A stretch of 64,000 bases of DNA, from contig CAJQUW010000527.1 of the NCBI GenBank assembly GCA_907163375.1, positions 1 through 64,000 of the forward strand, in the 5' to 3' direction. The notes under the pieces were generated by a model. That model was not told where the DNA came from. It was given only the letters and a program-made list of their open reading frames with translations, and searched no databases. This stretch comes from Prostheceraeus crozeri (lineage: Eukaryota > Platyhelminthes > Polycladida > Euryleptidae). This document shows positions 22,204 to 32,348 of the stretch, one piece after another. The first letter of the stretch is position 1. Each line of letters begins with the position of its first letter. Position numbers and translations under genes: made by a program.

Positions 22204-25200
22204 GCATCTGCTGCGTTTTAAGAGAATGCTTTTATGCAATGCGCTGTATAAGCCTACTGAACAAGTATGAGGAAATTTAGGATAAAAACAATCATAACAG
22301 TTTGACAGTGAACTCGAAGCGCAATACTTGTGTTGAGATTAGTGCTAGTTAAGCAATTATGAATTCTATCTTTTTTATAAGAAGTGTAACCCATGCTAAA
22401 GATAACAATTAATGTAGATTTCTAAAACAAGCAGCTGTAGGCATTCAGTAAGTCTTAAAAGAAACACTGGGGGCAATCAAATAATAGTGATCTATCTCAC
22501 GTTGATAATTTAGAAATCAGGATCTGTAGTTATGCCAATAGCTGAACAATATTAATTACTGACAGCCGTTAATTGCTTGACGATGTAAACCGTCTGATTT
22601 ATGTGTAGCCACACTCCAATGAAGTTGGTTTTGTAATAAATCTCGTAAAATCTACTCATTGATAAATTTAGGTGCGGGTTCCACTTGAGGGCGGGTGATA
22701 CTCAAGAAAAAGCGGTATACACTGATATTGATCATCCTATTTATCATCTCATCTCTTCCTCAATAACTCATACCAACCCACGCCAACTTAGCTATGTGAC
22801 CTTACTGACATTGTGATTTTCATTTTGCAAAAAAAAAATATATATATTCACTATACTTTAGCATTTAATTTGATTGTGTCTGCTATCTCTTCCTTCACTT
22901 TCATTTGTTAAGTTTTGTAATTTCCCATAACTTCAAAATATATTGTGTCGCCCCACAATAATAAGTATCGGGATTCTTTGTCTCAAATGTACGATTATTA
23001 TTGAAATACTTAGCATTTGAGATCACAAAGGTGATAAATACATCATCTTTCATTTGTGAATTGTGCTATTCAGTTTCGGTGTCGTGTATTGCGTTTCAAG
23101 AAAACGTTGTTTCAAAATTTTCACATCTGGTAGGTAGAATAATTTTACTGCTTTCATGTTATGTATTGATCAATATCAGTTGCCAAATCTACATGCCTAG
23201 CTACAAAAGTCCCTTGCATGTCTAATTGCACTGAAGCCAAAACCAAGACGAAGCCTTTACCAACATATCATTGATCAGCTTTGGAGGAACTTGATCTCAG
23301 ACAAATGTTTATCCTCAAATATAGATGCTAACTCCTAACGACGAGACAATCACATCACACTTGCTATGGATTTTAACTGAATTTTATATTGGTCCTTATC
23401 TCAATGACTAGAATGTTGGTACTGAAACGCATATTCGCGCATAGTTGTGATTTTCAGAAGGTGATCACGAATGTACTAAAAATGAGGGTGGCTGCGTAAA
23501 TTCCGGAAGCGGTCATTTCCTCAACTTTATTGATCCCGTTGATTATGTGTTCATGTAGATGATTTAAAAAACATAAGATTATGATGATAAAATGCGCAAT
23601 TGAATAGTGACTGTCTACATTTTAGAGATAGTGACCTCAGTCTACTCAACCGTGGAGTCGGGAGCGTTCTCTGTGACAGGACCACAGTGGTGCCAAAATG
23701 TTGAAACCATTTGATAGCCATTTGCAGACCGAAGATGGAGTTAATTAACTCAATTTTTAGGCTACTAAGTGGACATCTCAAGCAGCATGCATCACTGTCG
23801 AAAAAGGGACACAGAGAGACGGTAACTGGAAGCAATGTTCATTGATTCTTTAAGAAGTAGTTCGACATACAAGTGCTAGTAAGCTTACCTCTCATTTTGA
23901 CATCTTACTGCTTGTATCTGATTATGTTTATCTTTATCCGAAGGGCGAAGTTTACAGCATGACCAACTTCGCCAACCGGGATTGTTCCACTAACAAAACC
24001 GGTGAAGTATGTGGGATCTTCTTGTATCCTTTCATGTTGCTTTTCTTTTTCATCTTGAAAGTTTATTTTTGAATCAGCAGATGTCTAAGGAGAATTCAAA
24101 CGTTAATTGATGGCTGTCACTAAACATCTTTGTCGCAGATTTGGAAAGGTGTCTTTTTTGACTTCCTCGCTTACATGTATGTCTCATACCCATACAAGCA
24201 ACTTATAGTTCAAGTGCAATTGCTATTAATAATATATCCGTGAAATACACGTACATGCATTAGCGGTTGGATTACGTCAAAATGAAGGCCACTTGGTTTA
24301 CGTTTGGGGTGTCTGAGACGTTGTGTCAGACACTCCATATTGAAATAGCTTGGAACATCATAAAAATATAGTTTTTAATTTCTTTTTATATGATGTGTGG
24401 GATATAAGAAGAAATAAATAATAGGCAATATAAAAGTTAGCTCACTAAAGTAGCTGCCCAGAAATCATGGGGTTTCGTGACAATTTCCGTCTGACATGGT
24501 GAAATGTAGCATAGCGTTCATTAGTAATCCGTGTGTATAAGACTATAAATATTTTTTGCTAATATAGTTTTCTCCAAAGTAGTTTTCTCTGAAGTAGTCT
24601 CTCCAAAAAATACTGACAGCATTTATACCTATGCAAGAAGACGCGTGAATTCATGAAATGCTAAGACTCAAAATGTCGAAAGAAATGAATTTTGCCATCA
24701 TACGGGGATACGTAGGTATGGCTATAGGTTATGATTTTGTACCTATGATTTATTCACTTGTACAACATCCTACTACTCCTTATCATCTTAGCTACAATTC
24801 CCAACCTACCAGATGCCTAAACAGGCCTACTTGATTTGCATTTTTGCAAGCATCCCAGGAAACCAGTCGTCATCCATGCGACACGAAAAGTACGTGCGGA
24901 CAGTGATTACGTTTGTTCGAAATTGTGGTGTCCAAAATGTTTCCGTTTTTTAAAATAGGAATATGCGTTGACTCAAACGTGCCGATCGGGTGATCTTATA
25001 GTGTTGCGCTGGTGGGTGGATAAGTCATCTTTTGTAATATGATCAAACCCGGTTGGACAAGAGCAAACTACATGCAGTACTGTCAGAGATAGCATACTAT
25101 CTCCCTAAAAGTACAGGGAGAGGAGAAATGATCTCCAGATGCAATACACTGATGACATGCGATTAATCTGCTCTCCAAAACATGACAAGAAGATCTAGCA

Positions 25201-25403
25201 CCCTATTTTTCAGATATGATGAATGTAGAAATCTATACAAAACTTTATCTCAACTATGCGCAAGGATCGGAAAATTTAATAAAAAATTTGTTATGTCAGT
25301 CAGCTTTTAATTGTTCAATTGCGAGATGCTTCTCTAAATTAGCCTATATGACTTGAGAATTTTACTGATCAATGCGTATACCCTCAAAATGGCAAAATAT
25401 ATT
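22204..25403. other. Long AT-rich stretch, intronic or intergenic
   Basis: About 3.2 kb without a frame I would defend as coding. It contains a poly-A/TA microsatellite near 22,830-22,850, a perfect 8-bp-stem hairpin near 24,307 (GTGTCTGA ... TCAGACAC) and a short direct repeat of AGTAGTTTTCTC style near 24,580. If the exon ending at 22,199 is real, this would be its first intron. Short frames here look random in composition. Confidence 0.4.
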
Positions 25404-25522
25404 TTGAGAAGTCATTATTTCGGATTTTTTATTCTCGGTGCCGAGAGCCATCGAAAGCTCGTGTATTTTACTGTGGAGTGTAAATTAAACAGATAGAGAA
25501 ATCCGAAATAATGACTTCTCAA
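25404..25522. mobile_element. Small hairpin MITE with perfect inverted ends
   Basis: Two perfect 24-bp inverted repeats, 25,404-25,427 and 25,499-25,522 (outer sequence TTGAGAAGTCATTATTTCGG), flank about 70 bp, giving a 119-bp foldback. It has no coding capacity. A target-site duplication is not clear, so the superfamily is unassigned. Perfect arms suggest a recent insertion or selection on a hairpin RNA; a plain MITE is the simpler reading. Confidence 0.75.
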
Positions 25523-26467
25523 TCATTGAACCCATCTGAAAAATATTCAGCATATTAAAAAATGTACTTTGCTACGACTAAGCAACTGCTTTACATATAA
25601 CCTCCGAATTCGTTTACACAATTTGCAATAGCAGAATTATTCTTCTCCACTACACATGGAAACAGAGAAAATAGCGGAAATCCCATAGGAAACCTACCGA
25701 CAAATCTTCTTGCGATAAAACGTAGTTTGTTACACTTAACTACAACTCGATTTTCCACAATATTTGATGTCCTTTTTCTCTCATCAATACAAGAATGAAA
25801 AGAAAATCTGTTGTCGCCTCCTCGTACCGGCTGATAGTTTCCGGACAGAAACATGACATTCCATGCAGATCATCCTTTACATTTTGAAGAGATCTGATCA
25901 TGACCGGCGCTGTGGCCTTATTTTAGTGTTGGCTCTGCGTCCGAGAGACCTTTGGTCAAACCTTGGTCGGGTCAAACCTAAGACTTTTAAAATAGGTACA
26001 CTTTGCATTCTTGCTAAACACTCAGCACAAAAGGAATGAGAGTGGGATAAATAACACCTCGGCCACATGGAAGAAAGTATCCATGCCTAATGTGCTTCCG
26101 AAGATAAACAAGGTTCATTTATTTATTTTTTTCATGTAAAACGCTTAACTTCCTGTTGAGTTTTCAGTCAGGTGACTTCAGACTATTAGCAGGTATGAAA
26201 TGGAGATTCGAATTATTAGATGCGTGATCTCTGTGAAGTAAGCAAGATAATAAGATGATTTAGTGAATGAAATAGTCGGGTATAGAGCTGCTTTTCAAAA
26301 AGTATTTTTTAGGTCTAGAGGATACTAACAAATCTCGCATCCTTAGAATTTTGAAATATATATATATTTCCGTCCGAAGTGGTTGGAATCGATTTGGTGA
26401 AGAATTTTTTGTTCATTCCAAATGTGAGTGTAGTCTTGAATCTGAAAATCTTTCAAAATGCTCTGCT
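25523..26467. other. No feature seen
   Basis: AT-rich sequence without a repeat, RNA gene or defensible coding frame. A minus-strand open stretch of 87 codons ending near 25,591 has no recognisable motif and looks accidental. Confidence 0.4.
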
Positions 26468-26635
26468 ATGTCTGCTGCTAACTTCGACTTGATACTGCAA
26501 ATTCAACAGTTGCAGACACCGTCATATAAATCAGGCAATGGTTTATTGGCTTTTACACTTGGTACAGAAGAGACTATGGGCCCATCATCCAATGACAAAA
26601 ACATGGATGAAACTGCCAAGCTAAGTGAAACATGA
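26468..26635 (+). CDS. Short coding-like frame, unknown
   Basis: An ATG at 26,468 begins a 55-codon frame (starts MSAANFDLILQIQQLQTPSY, ends with an acidic, Ser/Thr-rich tail) closed by TGA. The composition is protein-like, with few of the rare runs seen in random AT-rich frames, and the open frame extends upstream of the ATG, so this could be the last exon of a spliced gene. No domain is recognised, and it is too short to be sure it is coding at all. Confidence 0.25.
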   Translation: MSAANFDLILQIQQLQTPSYKSGNGLLAFTLGTEETMGPSSNDKNMDETAKLSET

Positions 26636-27239
26636 GTCAATTAAAAAGTCAAACATGAGTCTCGGGCTAAAGTCCTCGGGATTCATCAAATAATTTCCCT
26701 CTCTATGTCCCACAGAATCACATATCCATCCTCTATCCATTGTAAAATACACCTAATCATGTCTATCATAGCCTTCATTTGTTACGATTTCTATGTCCTC
26801 TGGAGAATTTATTGAGAGCAAAAGGATTGATGACCTGAAATTTCTAGTCACCATAGACAAGAAACGTCAATGATAACCGATAACATGTAGAGATGTTTAA
26901 CAGTTCTCCATTCCCGCGGGCTTTGATGTAAATACAATGAGAATAGTCACCCATCTGAATTGGACGTAAATCATGAAATCTTAAAAGCCAAAGTGCCCTG
27001 AGATCATTCTCACTAAAGCTAGATGGGTACAATTTCTATATTTTAGATCCATTTTAACGAATTTCAGATATCTTAAAAGTTGAAATTGTTGATGAATTCC
27101 CTATCTGAAATTCAACTGGAGAATTCTTCTGGAGATACCAACTGTTTGGGAGTTATTTAAGTTGCGTGCACATCACCCTATAGTGAAACGTGATAGGTTT
27201 TTGTTTAGCGAAATGTACGGCTTTTGTGATATCTTCCAT
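26636..27239. other. No feature seen
   Basis: AT-rich spacer between a short coding-like frame and the duplicated block that follows. A minus-strand open stretch near 26,844-27,032 has no motif that I recognise. Confidence 0.35.
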
Positions 27240-27395
27240 TTCAAATAAGCAGCTGTTTATTTTTCACTTCACACCAGTCATTGTTGACCGCCGTTGACTC
27301 AATTTTTTTCTCCGTTTGATAATGGCATTGTAGTGCATTTTAGCCCACTACCTATGAAGAATTGAATTAAAATGCATTGCTGATGAATACGTGTT
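27240..27395. repeat. Partial third copy of the duplicated block
   Basis: The segment around CACACCAGTCATTGTTGACC, through GATAATGGCATTGTAGTGCA to GAAGAATTGAATT, is homologous to 27,645-27,770 and, more distantly, to about 30,115-30,215. It is the short outlying member of a three-copy family and stops before the exon-like modules of the two longer copies. Confidence 0.7.
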
Positions 27396-28130
27396 TCAGG
27401 GAACTGGAAATTAAGACTTAATGCAAGCTTACGGAATATACTCAGTAGTTTGAAATTAACGCATATTTGGGGTAACAGGCCACAAATGTGCTGCCCATTT
27501 TACTTAGCAAGAAATTCTACTTACCTACAGGTAGCCTGTCTATGCGGCTGAAGTCGTCGTCTAAGCCTGAAAATGCTGTTGAAGATGATGATTGAGACCG
27601 CTTCAGAATGTAGTCGTTTGTCTATTGCTGCTTCATTTCTCTCTTCACACCAGTCATCGTTTTATTGACCGACGTAAACTTCATTTTTCTTTCCGTTTGA
27701 TAATAGTATTGAAGTGCATTTCAGTCCAGTAACTACGAAGAATTGAATTGTAATGCATTACTGATGAAGACTGTTGAACTGGTATACGCAATCACGGTGT
27801 CTTACTCCTTTCGTATAACAGCCTTCTACGATTCGACACGTAGTGTTTCTATGATACTGAATGTTTGGTTTTTTGACATTTGTTATTTGTTTAAGACAAG
27901 AAAGGAAATCAAATATGTCGTAATTATCAACTTTTCTTTGTAGTTACATTGATCGCACGTTGCTTGGCATTATAATTTGGGGTGCCTGCAAGGCGCCATC
28001 TTTTTCATCTATGTTTTCCTGCACGAGAGGTCGCGACTGCTTTGATTGATGTAGTCTCCCCTCTTGATGTTTGGACTGATGATAGGTGTTGCAGCGAAAT
28101 CTTCCCGTGGTGAGTTAACATGAATTGCAT

Positions 28131-28678
28131 GTGTCAATCAACGGTGTCATCGAGCTATGCCGGTTTAGATCAAGAAAACTACATGCTCGAACGTGTATTA
28201 TGACGTACAAATTTTCGGACGAAGCATTTTTCAAGTGCAGATTTAATGGCAGGCTAAGAAAGCGACACTAAATCGAAACTGTTGAAGCGATGCATTGTCG
28301 TCAAAGCAGCAACATTCTTATGAATGGTTGTTGTGGACGTCAATTGGATGTTAAGATGATCCTTTTTGCTTGTCTTTTTGCAAGATCCTCTTTTTGTGAC
28401 CTTTCTTGAACGATTTTATTTTATCTTATTTTACTTCCTTGTAAAGTCTTTTGAGCGTTGATTAGTTTTTAATTAGTTTCATTGACAGCTCTATTATTAT
28501 CTTAAGCTGTCTATTTACTTGTCTGCTAGAGCTGTCAATCTGAATAACACTCCTCGGCGGAAAGATTTAGTGTCGGTTTTCTAGCATGCCATTAAATCTG
28601 TACTTGAAAAAGCTTCGGCCGAAAATTTGTACTTCATAATACACGTTCGAGCTCACCAAAACCGTTTTCCTGATCTAT
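28131..28678. mobile_element. Foldback/MITE insertion with ~120-bp arms, hAT-like target duplication
   Basis: Inverted arms of about 120 bp (about 28,165-28,275 and 28,560-28,678) pair with scattered mismatches. They share CTCGAACGTGTATTATGA, GTACAAATTTTCGG and CAGATTTAATGGCA. The insertion is flanked by AATTGCAT on both sides (28,123-28,130 and 28,679-28,686), an 8-bp direct repeat as hAT elements make. The equivalent place in the sister copy (near 30,575) has only one copy of the target and no insert, so it acts as an empty site. The left arm is preceded by about 35 bp that the right lacks, so the exact left end is uncertain. There is no coding capacity. Confidence 0.75.
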
Positions 28679-28920
28679 AATTGCATATGTCCTTATAATT
28701 GCTTGTCAACTAACATTTCCAATTTTTTTCAATTCTGAAGACTTCATGCTACATTTGCAGGTTTTGATTATCAGTGCTCGTGTGCTCATACACTAGAGAT
28801 CGCGGCTGAATTTTTTTGACGGTCTCCGTTCTCCCCTACGAAGAATGGATAATGGACGTAAAACGAAAAAGTAAGTAAGTCTCATCTCTCGGTGTATGGA
28901 CTGATGGTAGAATTCATCAG

Positions 28921-29045
28921 TGCCCGAGGTCATGGAAAATCTGGATAAGTCATGGAAACATCAAAATTTGAAAACGCCATGGAATAGTTGCGGAAATTTT
29001 AATTTCTGGAAAGTCTTGGAAAAGTCATGGAAAAATATGTGATGT
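28921..29045. repeat. Degenerate tandem motif TCATGGAAA
   Basis: The words GGTCATGGAAAATCTGG, AAGTCATGGAAACATC, CGCCATGGAATAG, AGTCTTGGAAAAGTCATGG follow each other within about 120 bp, a degenerate short tandem repeat. Similar AGTCATGGAAAA-type words are scattered in many animal and plant genomes. Nothing points to a function here. Confidence 0.6.
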
Positions 29046-29532
29046 TCTATTCTCAAATATGGTTGCATGAATAAGTCTTGTTGCCATTTTTTGAGCTGCC
29101 AATGGGTAGGACTAGCAGACCTGCGATTTCTTCAGATTTCAACGCAAATCTGGTAGAGGCCAAATGCAATGCAGCTTCTAACGTAAATTTCTAGATTTTG
29201 CACAACATGAGATCACCCTTAAGCAGCCTTTTATTCGATAGAGCGACGGTTATAATAATCAACATCACAAGGCACCCCATGTACATGAAGATGTAGCAGT
29301 CAGATCTACGTACGCGTAGTAAATTAACAAATGTTGCTATACATAGAAGTGCAGCACTGTAATATTTAAGGATGCGCGATGATAGCCTATGATTAGCTTA
29401 GTAGTTTAAAACGTCACCGCCTGCAAAACCCACAGGTCAAGTCCAATATGTCTACAGAGCGCTAGAGATTCGAATTATTTTTTTCTAGTTAGCATTTTTT
29501 TGGTATAAATTTTAATAATTATGACTGATTAG

Positions 29533-29850
29533 ATGAATGAAATAAGTCAGGCTGTTGAAGCACTTGCTTTATCTAAAATTTCTCCCGAAAAGCAGCTTAA
29601 ACAGGAAATAGAAAGCGATCGCAGGATTAAGGTCTGGAACTACACTAGTAAGACGATGAAATTTATAAAACCATGGATTTTGGTTGTTAACCGGTTAGCT
29701 ATTTCAAGCCGATTAAACGAAAGTTTGAACCGTGCCAATGACTGCGGCATGATCATCACAGAGAAGACTACTGAAAGGGTAGATGACTTCCTTGAAGAGA
29801 TCCTACTTGCCGACAGGAAGCAGCCTGTCTATGCGCTTGAAGTCGTCTAA
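29533..29850 (+). CDS. Coding-like frame or exon, possible death-fold protein
   Basis: An ATG at 29,533 directly after a TTAG acceptor-like sequence opens a 105-codon frame with protein-like composition: acidic and basic helices (MNEISQAVEALALSK, SPEKQLKQEIESDRR), a hydrophobic middle (FIKPWILVVNRLAISS) and a closing helix pair (ITEKTTERVDDFLEEILLAD). The last part is reminiscent in spacing of the final helices of CARD/death-fold domains, but that is a weak visual likeness and no diagnostic residue supports it. The frame ends inside the first module of duplicated copy B, whose counterpart near 27,530 keeps the end but not the body. It may be one exon of a duplicated, partly decayed gene. Family not recognised with any confidence. 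Confidence 0.4.
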   Translation: MNEISQAVEALALSKISPEKQLKQEIESDRRIKVWNYTSKTMKFIKPWILVVNRLAISSRLNESLNRANDCGMIITEKTTERVDDFLEEILLADRKQPVYALEVV

Positions 29851-30482
29851 GCCTGAATACACAGTTGAGTCAGTTAAAATATGAGGATGGACTTATCACA
29901 TTAAAACAAATTTCCTGTGATATCAGGACTGCATCAGTTCTGTCAGCGCTTCGATTTGATCATTGCAGACTAGTTCAGTGTCTCTACAGGAAACAGGTTT
30001 TTTTATTTATCCATATGACTTACATGAGTGAAGCTCCATGTCAGATAGAAGCTTCCGATAGTGATTGATGCCGCTTTCGGTTGCGGTCGTTTGTCTTTTG
30101 CTGTTCCCTTTCCTCGTCGCACCAGTCATTGTTTTATTGACCGCCGTTGACTCCTCTCTTCTCTCTATCTAATAATAGTATTGAAGTGCATTTGAGCCCA
30201 CGAGCTGCAAAGAGAAGAAAAAACTTGTAAATGCAATCTCAGTGTTTTACTTCTTTCGGTCAGGAGTCTTCTATGATTCGACACCTGATGTTTTTATGGT
30301 ACTGAATGTTTAAGTTTTTTAAATTTGCTTTTCGTTTAAGATATGGACGGAAATGAAGTATGTCGCAATGTACCGAGGTGTTTTTTCGTTGTAATTATAT
30401 TGTTTGCTCGTTGACTGGCATTTCAATCCGAGGTTCCTGCAAGGCTCCATGTTTTTTTCATCTATGTTTTCCTGCACGAGAG

Positions 30483-30562
30483 GTCGCGACTGCTTTGATT
30501 GATGCAGTTTCCCCTCTTGATGCTTGGACTGATGATAGATGTCGCAGCGAAACCTTCCCGTG
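30483..30562 (+). other. Exon-like module 1 of copy B
   Basis: The module lies between an AG at a pyrimidine-rich tract (TTTTTTTCATCTATGTTTTC just upstream) and a GTGAGT donor at 30,563. One frame reads VATALIDAVSPLDAWTDDRC followed by RSETFPW. The matching module in copy A (28,027-28,109) stays open in the same frame with conservative changes (DVVSPLDVWTDDRC), which favours past selection as protein. It also resembles module 2 (30,783-30,867), as if an internal exon duplication came before the block duplication. Family unknown. Confidence 0.4.
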
Positions 30563-30782
30563 GTGAGTTTACATGAATCCGTGAGTCCTTATAATTGCTT
30601 GATAACTAACTTTTCTATTTTCAAAGAGTGTATTTGCCTTGCTTTATATGTTTCTGTTCTGTAGTGGTGCTGTTCAATGTATCACTGTATGTCGTAACAT
30701 CATAATAATGATGGATATTTGAAAACTTTATGCTACATTTGCAGGTTTTGATCATTTGTGCGCAACTGCTCAAGCACTATAG

Positions 30783-30867
30783 ATCGCGGCTGAATTTTTC
30801 TGACAAAGTCTCCTCTCTGGGTGTGTGGACTAATGGTAGATGCAACAGTCAGATTCACAGGTCCACA
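30783..30867 (+). other. Exon-like module 2 of copy B, related to module 1
   Basis: It starts after AG (ACTATAG/ATCGCGGCTG) and ends at a consensus donor (CA then GTAAGT) at 30,868. Aligned to module 1 it shares GTCTCC, GGACTAATGGTAGATGCAAC and the order IAAEFF ... VSSLGVWTNGRC, but one frame does not stay open throughout, so this copy looks damaged. Copy A has a counterpart from about 28,796. Confidence 0.35.
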
Positions 30868-31031
30868 GTAAGTTGTTGCAATGCATAGAAGTGCGAACTG
30901 CACCGCATGCAAATCTCGCCAAAGTTTACCCCAATATGTCTACAGAGCGATAGATATTCGAAACATTTTTTCTGGTTTTCATTCATTTTAATTATTAAGA
31001 CTGATTGGGTTTGTAGCTTAAAATCAAAACC

Positions 31032-31226
31032 TCAGTTGCTTTCATAGGGCCACGCTTGTTCTTTGGGTATGTACAACAGGTGAATGATGCCCTGATCATC
31101 TGTTGTATATGAATGCCACACTGCTAGCAGTTCATTCAATTCTACGAGATAACGATAAAGATCAGAAGACGTCTTGGGTGTCACTATTATCTGGTTCCGT
31201 GGTTTATCCCACTTCATCACACACAA
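31032..31226 (-). CDS. Coding-like terminal exon, minus strand, unknown
   Basis: On the minus strand a pyrimidine-containing acceptor (GATTCCTTAG) at about 31,227 opens into a frame of 64 codons ending in TGA at 31,032. The protein-like sequence includes MKWDKPRNQIIVTPKTSSDL, YLVELNELLAVWHSY and IHLLYIPKEQAWPY, a mix of aromatic and aliphatic residues that looks like a folded domain edge. It could be the last exon of a minus-strand gene, with upstream exons perhaps at 31,910-32,083 or beyond. No family is recognised. Confidence 0.35.
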   Translation of the reverse strand: MCVMKWDKPRNQIIVTPKTSSDLYRYLVELNELLAVWHSYTTDDQGIIHLLYIPKEQAWPYESN

Positions 31227-31909
31227 CTAAGGAATCATTGGTAATTATTGGCATAGAAAATTATTTTTCGACTTTCGGGCAGGCCACCGTTCAGAATTGA
31301 ATTTTTCTTTTCAAGGAGTGATGAAGATTTAGAACTCAAGTATAGTTCACATATGCTACTATAAGTAGTAGGTATGGGAATATTTTGGCGATTATCAAGT
31401 AGTACGCAAGGCAAATTTATTTGTGAATGAAAATAACCAATTTGACTGAACAGACGTTAGTAAATGCATCTTTGTTCTCAAATCAAAAATTTTAGGAATT
31501 AATTCATATTACAGCTTTTACCTCATTCTCGGAGTAGACCTGTAATTACAGATATTGAGTAACTGTGTCAGTTTATGATAGCCTTCGGATATTCGTCAGT
31601 TCAAGTGAAAATATGTCTTTATGATGTTGCTTATGTTGATGATCATAACGTAGAATAATAGACTACGTCGTAAAATTAGTAATAAGAAAGACAGGCATTA
31701 TATACGTGTACATCTTAACAGCACAGGCAATTAAGTACGGCATCAACTCGGGAATAGAGGAGAATACATGTACACCTACTATGTATGAATATAATTGATA
31801 TGGAACGGTTTGGAACTTGGAAATGAAGCGTCAGGCTATTATAGGGGTACATAAACCCGTGACAACAATTCTTGGACAATAGCATGAAAAGTAGATAAAA
31901 AATACCAAC
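31227..31909. other. AT-rich spacer, possible intron
   Basis: No repeat or coding frame that I can support. It separates two minus-strand coding-like frames and could be an intron between them, although the upstream frame ends in its own stop codon, which argues for separate genes or decay. Confidence 0.3.
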
Positions 31910-32083
31910 CTATAACTCTGAATCCACATCATCACACAGCAATTCCTCTGATGCAGGTTTACCTCTTATACGCCATCGATACATATCCTCTTGATAAAGA
32001 CCACGAAACATCGCAACAAGGGCCGTCGCTGCAACATCCGATTTCACCATAAGCTGTGAACGCCATACTCTGTCTACATTCAT
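31910..32083 (-). CDS. Short coding-like frame, minus strand, unknown
   Basis: A 57-residue frame from ATG at 32,083 to TAG at 31,910. The sequence MNVDRVWRSQLMVKSDVAAT continues through MFRGLYQEDMYRWRIRGK to an acidic tail ending DDVDSEL. The composition is strongly protein-like for so short a frame in AT-rich DNA. A CAG acceptor-like site (CTTCAG/CAGCC) lies about 27 bases upstream of the ATG, so this may be a final exon. No domain recognised. Confidence 0.35.
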   Translation of the reverse strand: MNVDRVWRSQLMVKSDVAATALVAMFRGLYQEDMYRWRIRGKPASEELLCDDVDSEL

Positions 32084-32138
32084 AGCTGATAGTTATAATG
32101 GCTGCTGAAGCCTGATAAGAACGCAGATGATATAATTA

Positions 32139-32348
32139 TTGAAAAAGAAGACTCAAATTCATCATGCTGACACGAATAACAACAATGGAAGAAGAGCAAG
32201 GAAAATCAAAGCAACATCGACGGTAATAGGATGGACGGACAACATCAAGCAGTGGGTACAGGGAAGAATGATGGAGGCAGAAAGGAGTAGGCCTACACCA
32301 ACGGTCTGTGATGAACAAACGACACTTAATCTGTCATTAAAACGATAG
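32139..32348 (+). pseudogene. LINE C-terminal tail remnant
   Basis: A 69-codon plus-strand open stretch with GRRARKIKATSTVIGWTDNI followed by KQWVQGRMMEAERSR. This matches the usual last block of some LINE ORF2 proteins (G-R-R-x-R-G-x-x-x-x-R-W-x-D-N-I-x-x-W, then a helix with an EA pair). No RT domain is seen upstream, so only a 5'-truncated scrap remains. The clade is uncertain, and a chance match cannot be excluded for so short a piece. Confidence 0.45.

Larger units (their letters stand above)
27530..29530. repeat. Duplicated block, copy A
   Basis: This block and copy B (29,820-31,010) match in order over several modules: a left module with CCTGTCTATGCG and GAAGTCGTC; the CACCAGTCATCGTTTTATTG module; an exon-like module at 28,027-28,109; a second exon-like module near 28,796-28,905; and a tail with CCAATATGTCTACAGAGCG. 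Divergence is substantial, so the duplication is not recent. Copy A is longer because it holds a 548-bp foldback insertion (28,131-28,678) and a degenerate repeat stretch near 28,925. Both exon-like modules start after an AG; the first ends at a GTGAGT donor (28,110). Confidence 0.75.
29820..31010. repeat. Duplicated block, copy B
   Basis: Sister of copy A. It keeps the same module order without the foldback insertion: CCTGTCTATGCG near 29,826, the CACCAGTCATTGTTTTATTG module near 30,120, exon-like modules at 30,483-30,562 and 30,783-30,867, and the CCAATATGTCTACAGAGCG tail near 30,933. It carries about 180 bp near 29,880-30,060 that copy A lacks. Confidence 0.75.

Noticed and set aside
23551-23835. 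A 94-codon minus-strand open stretch
   Set aside because: No motif, no splice context, composition like random AT-rich sequence.
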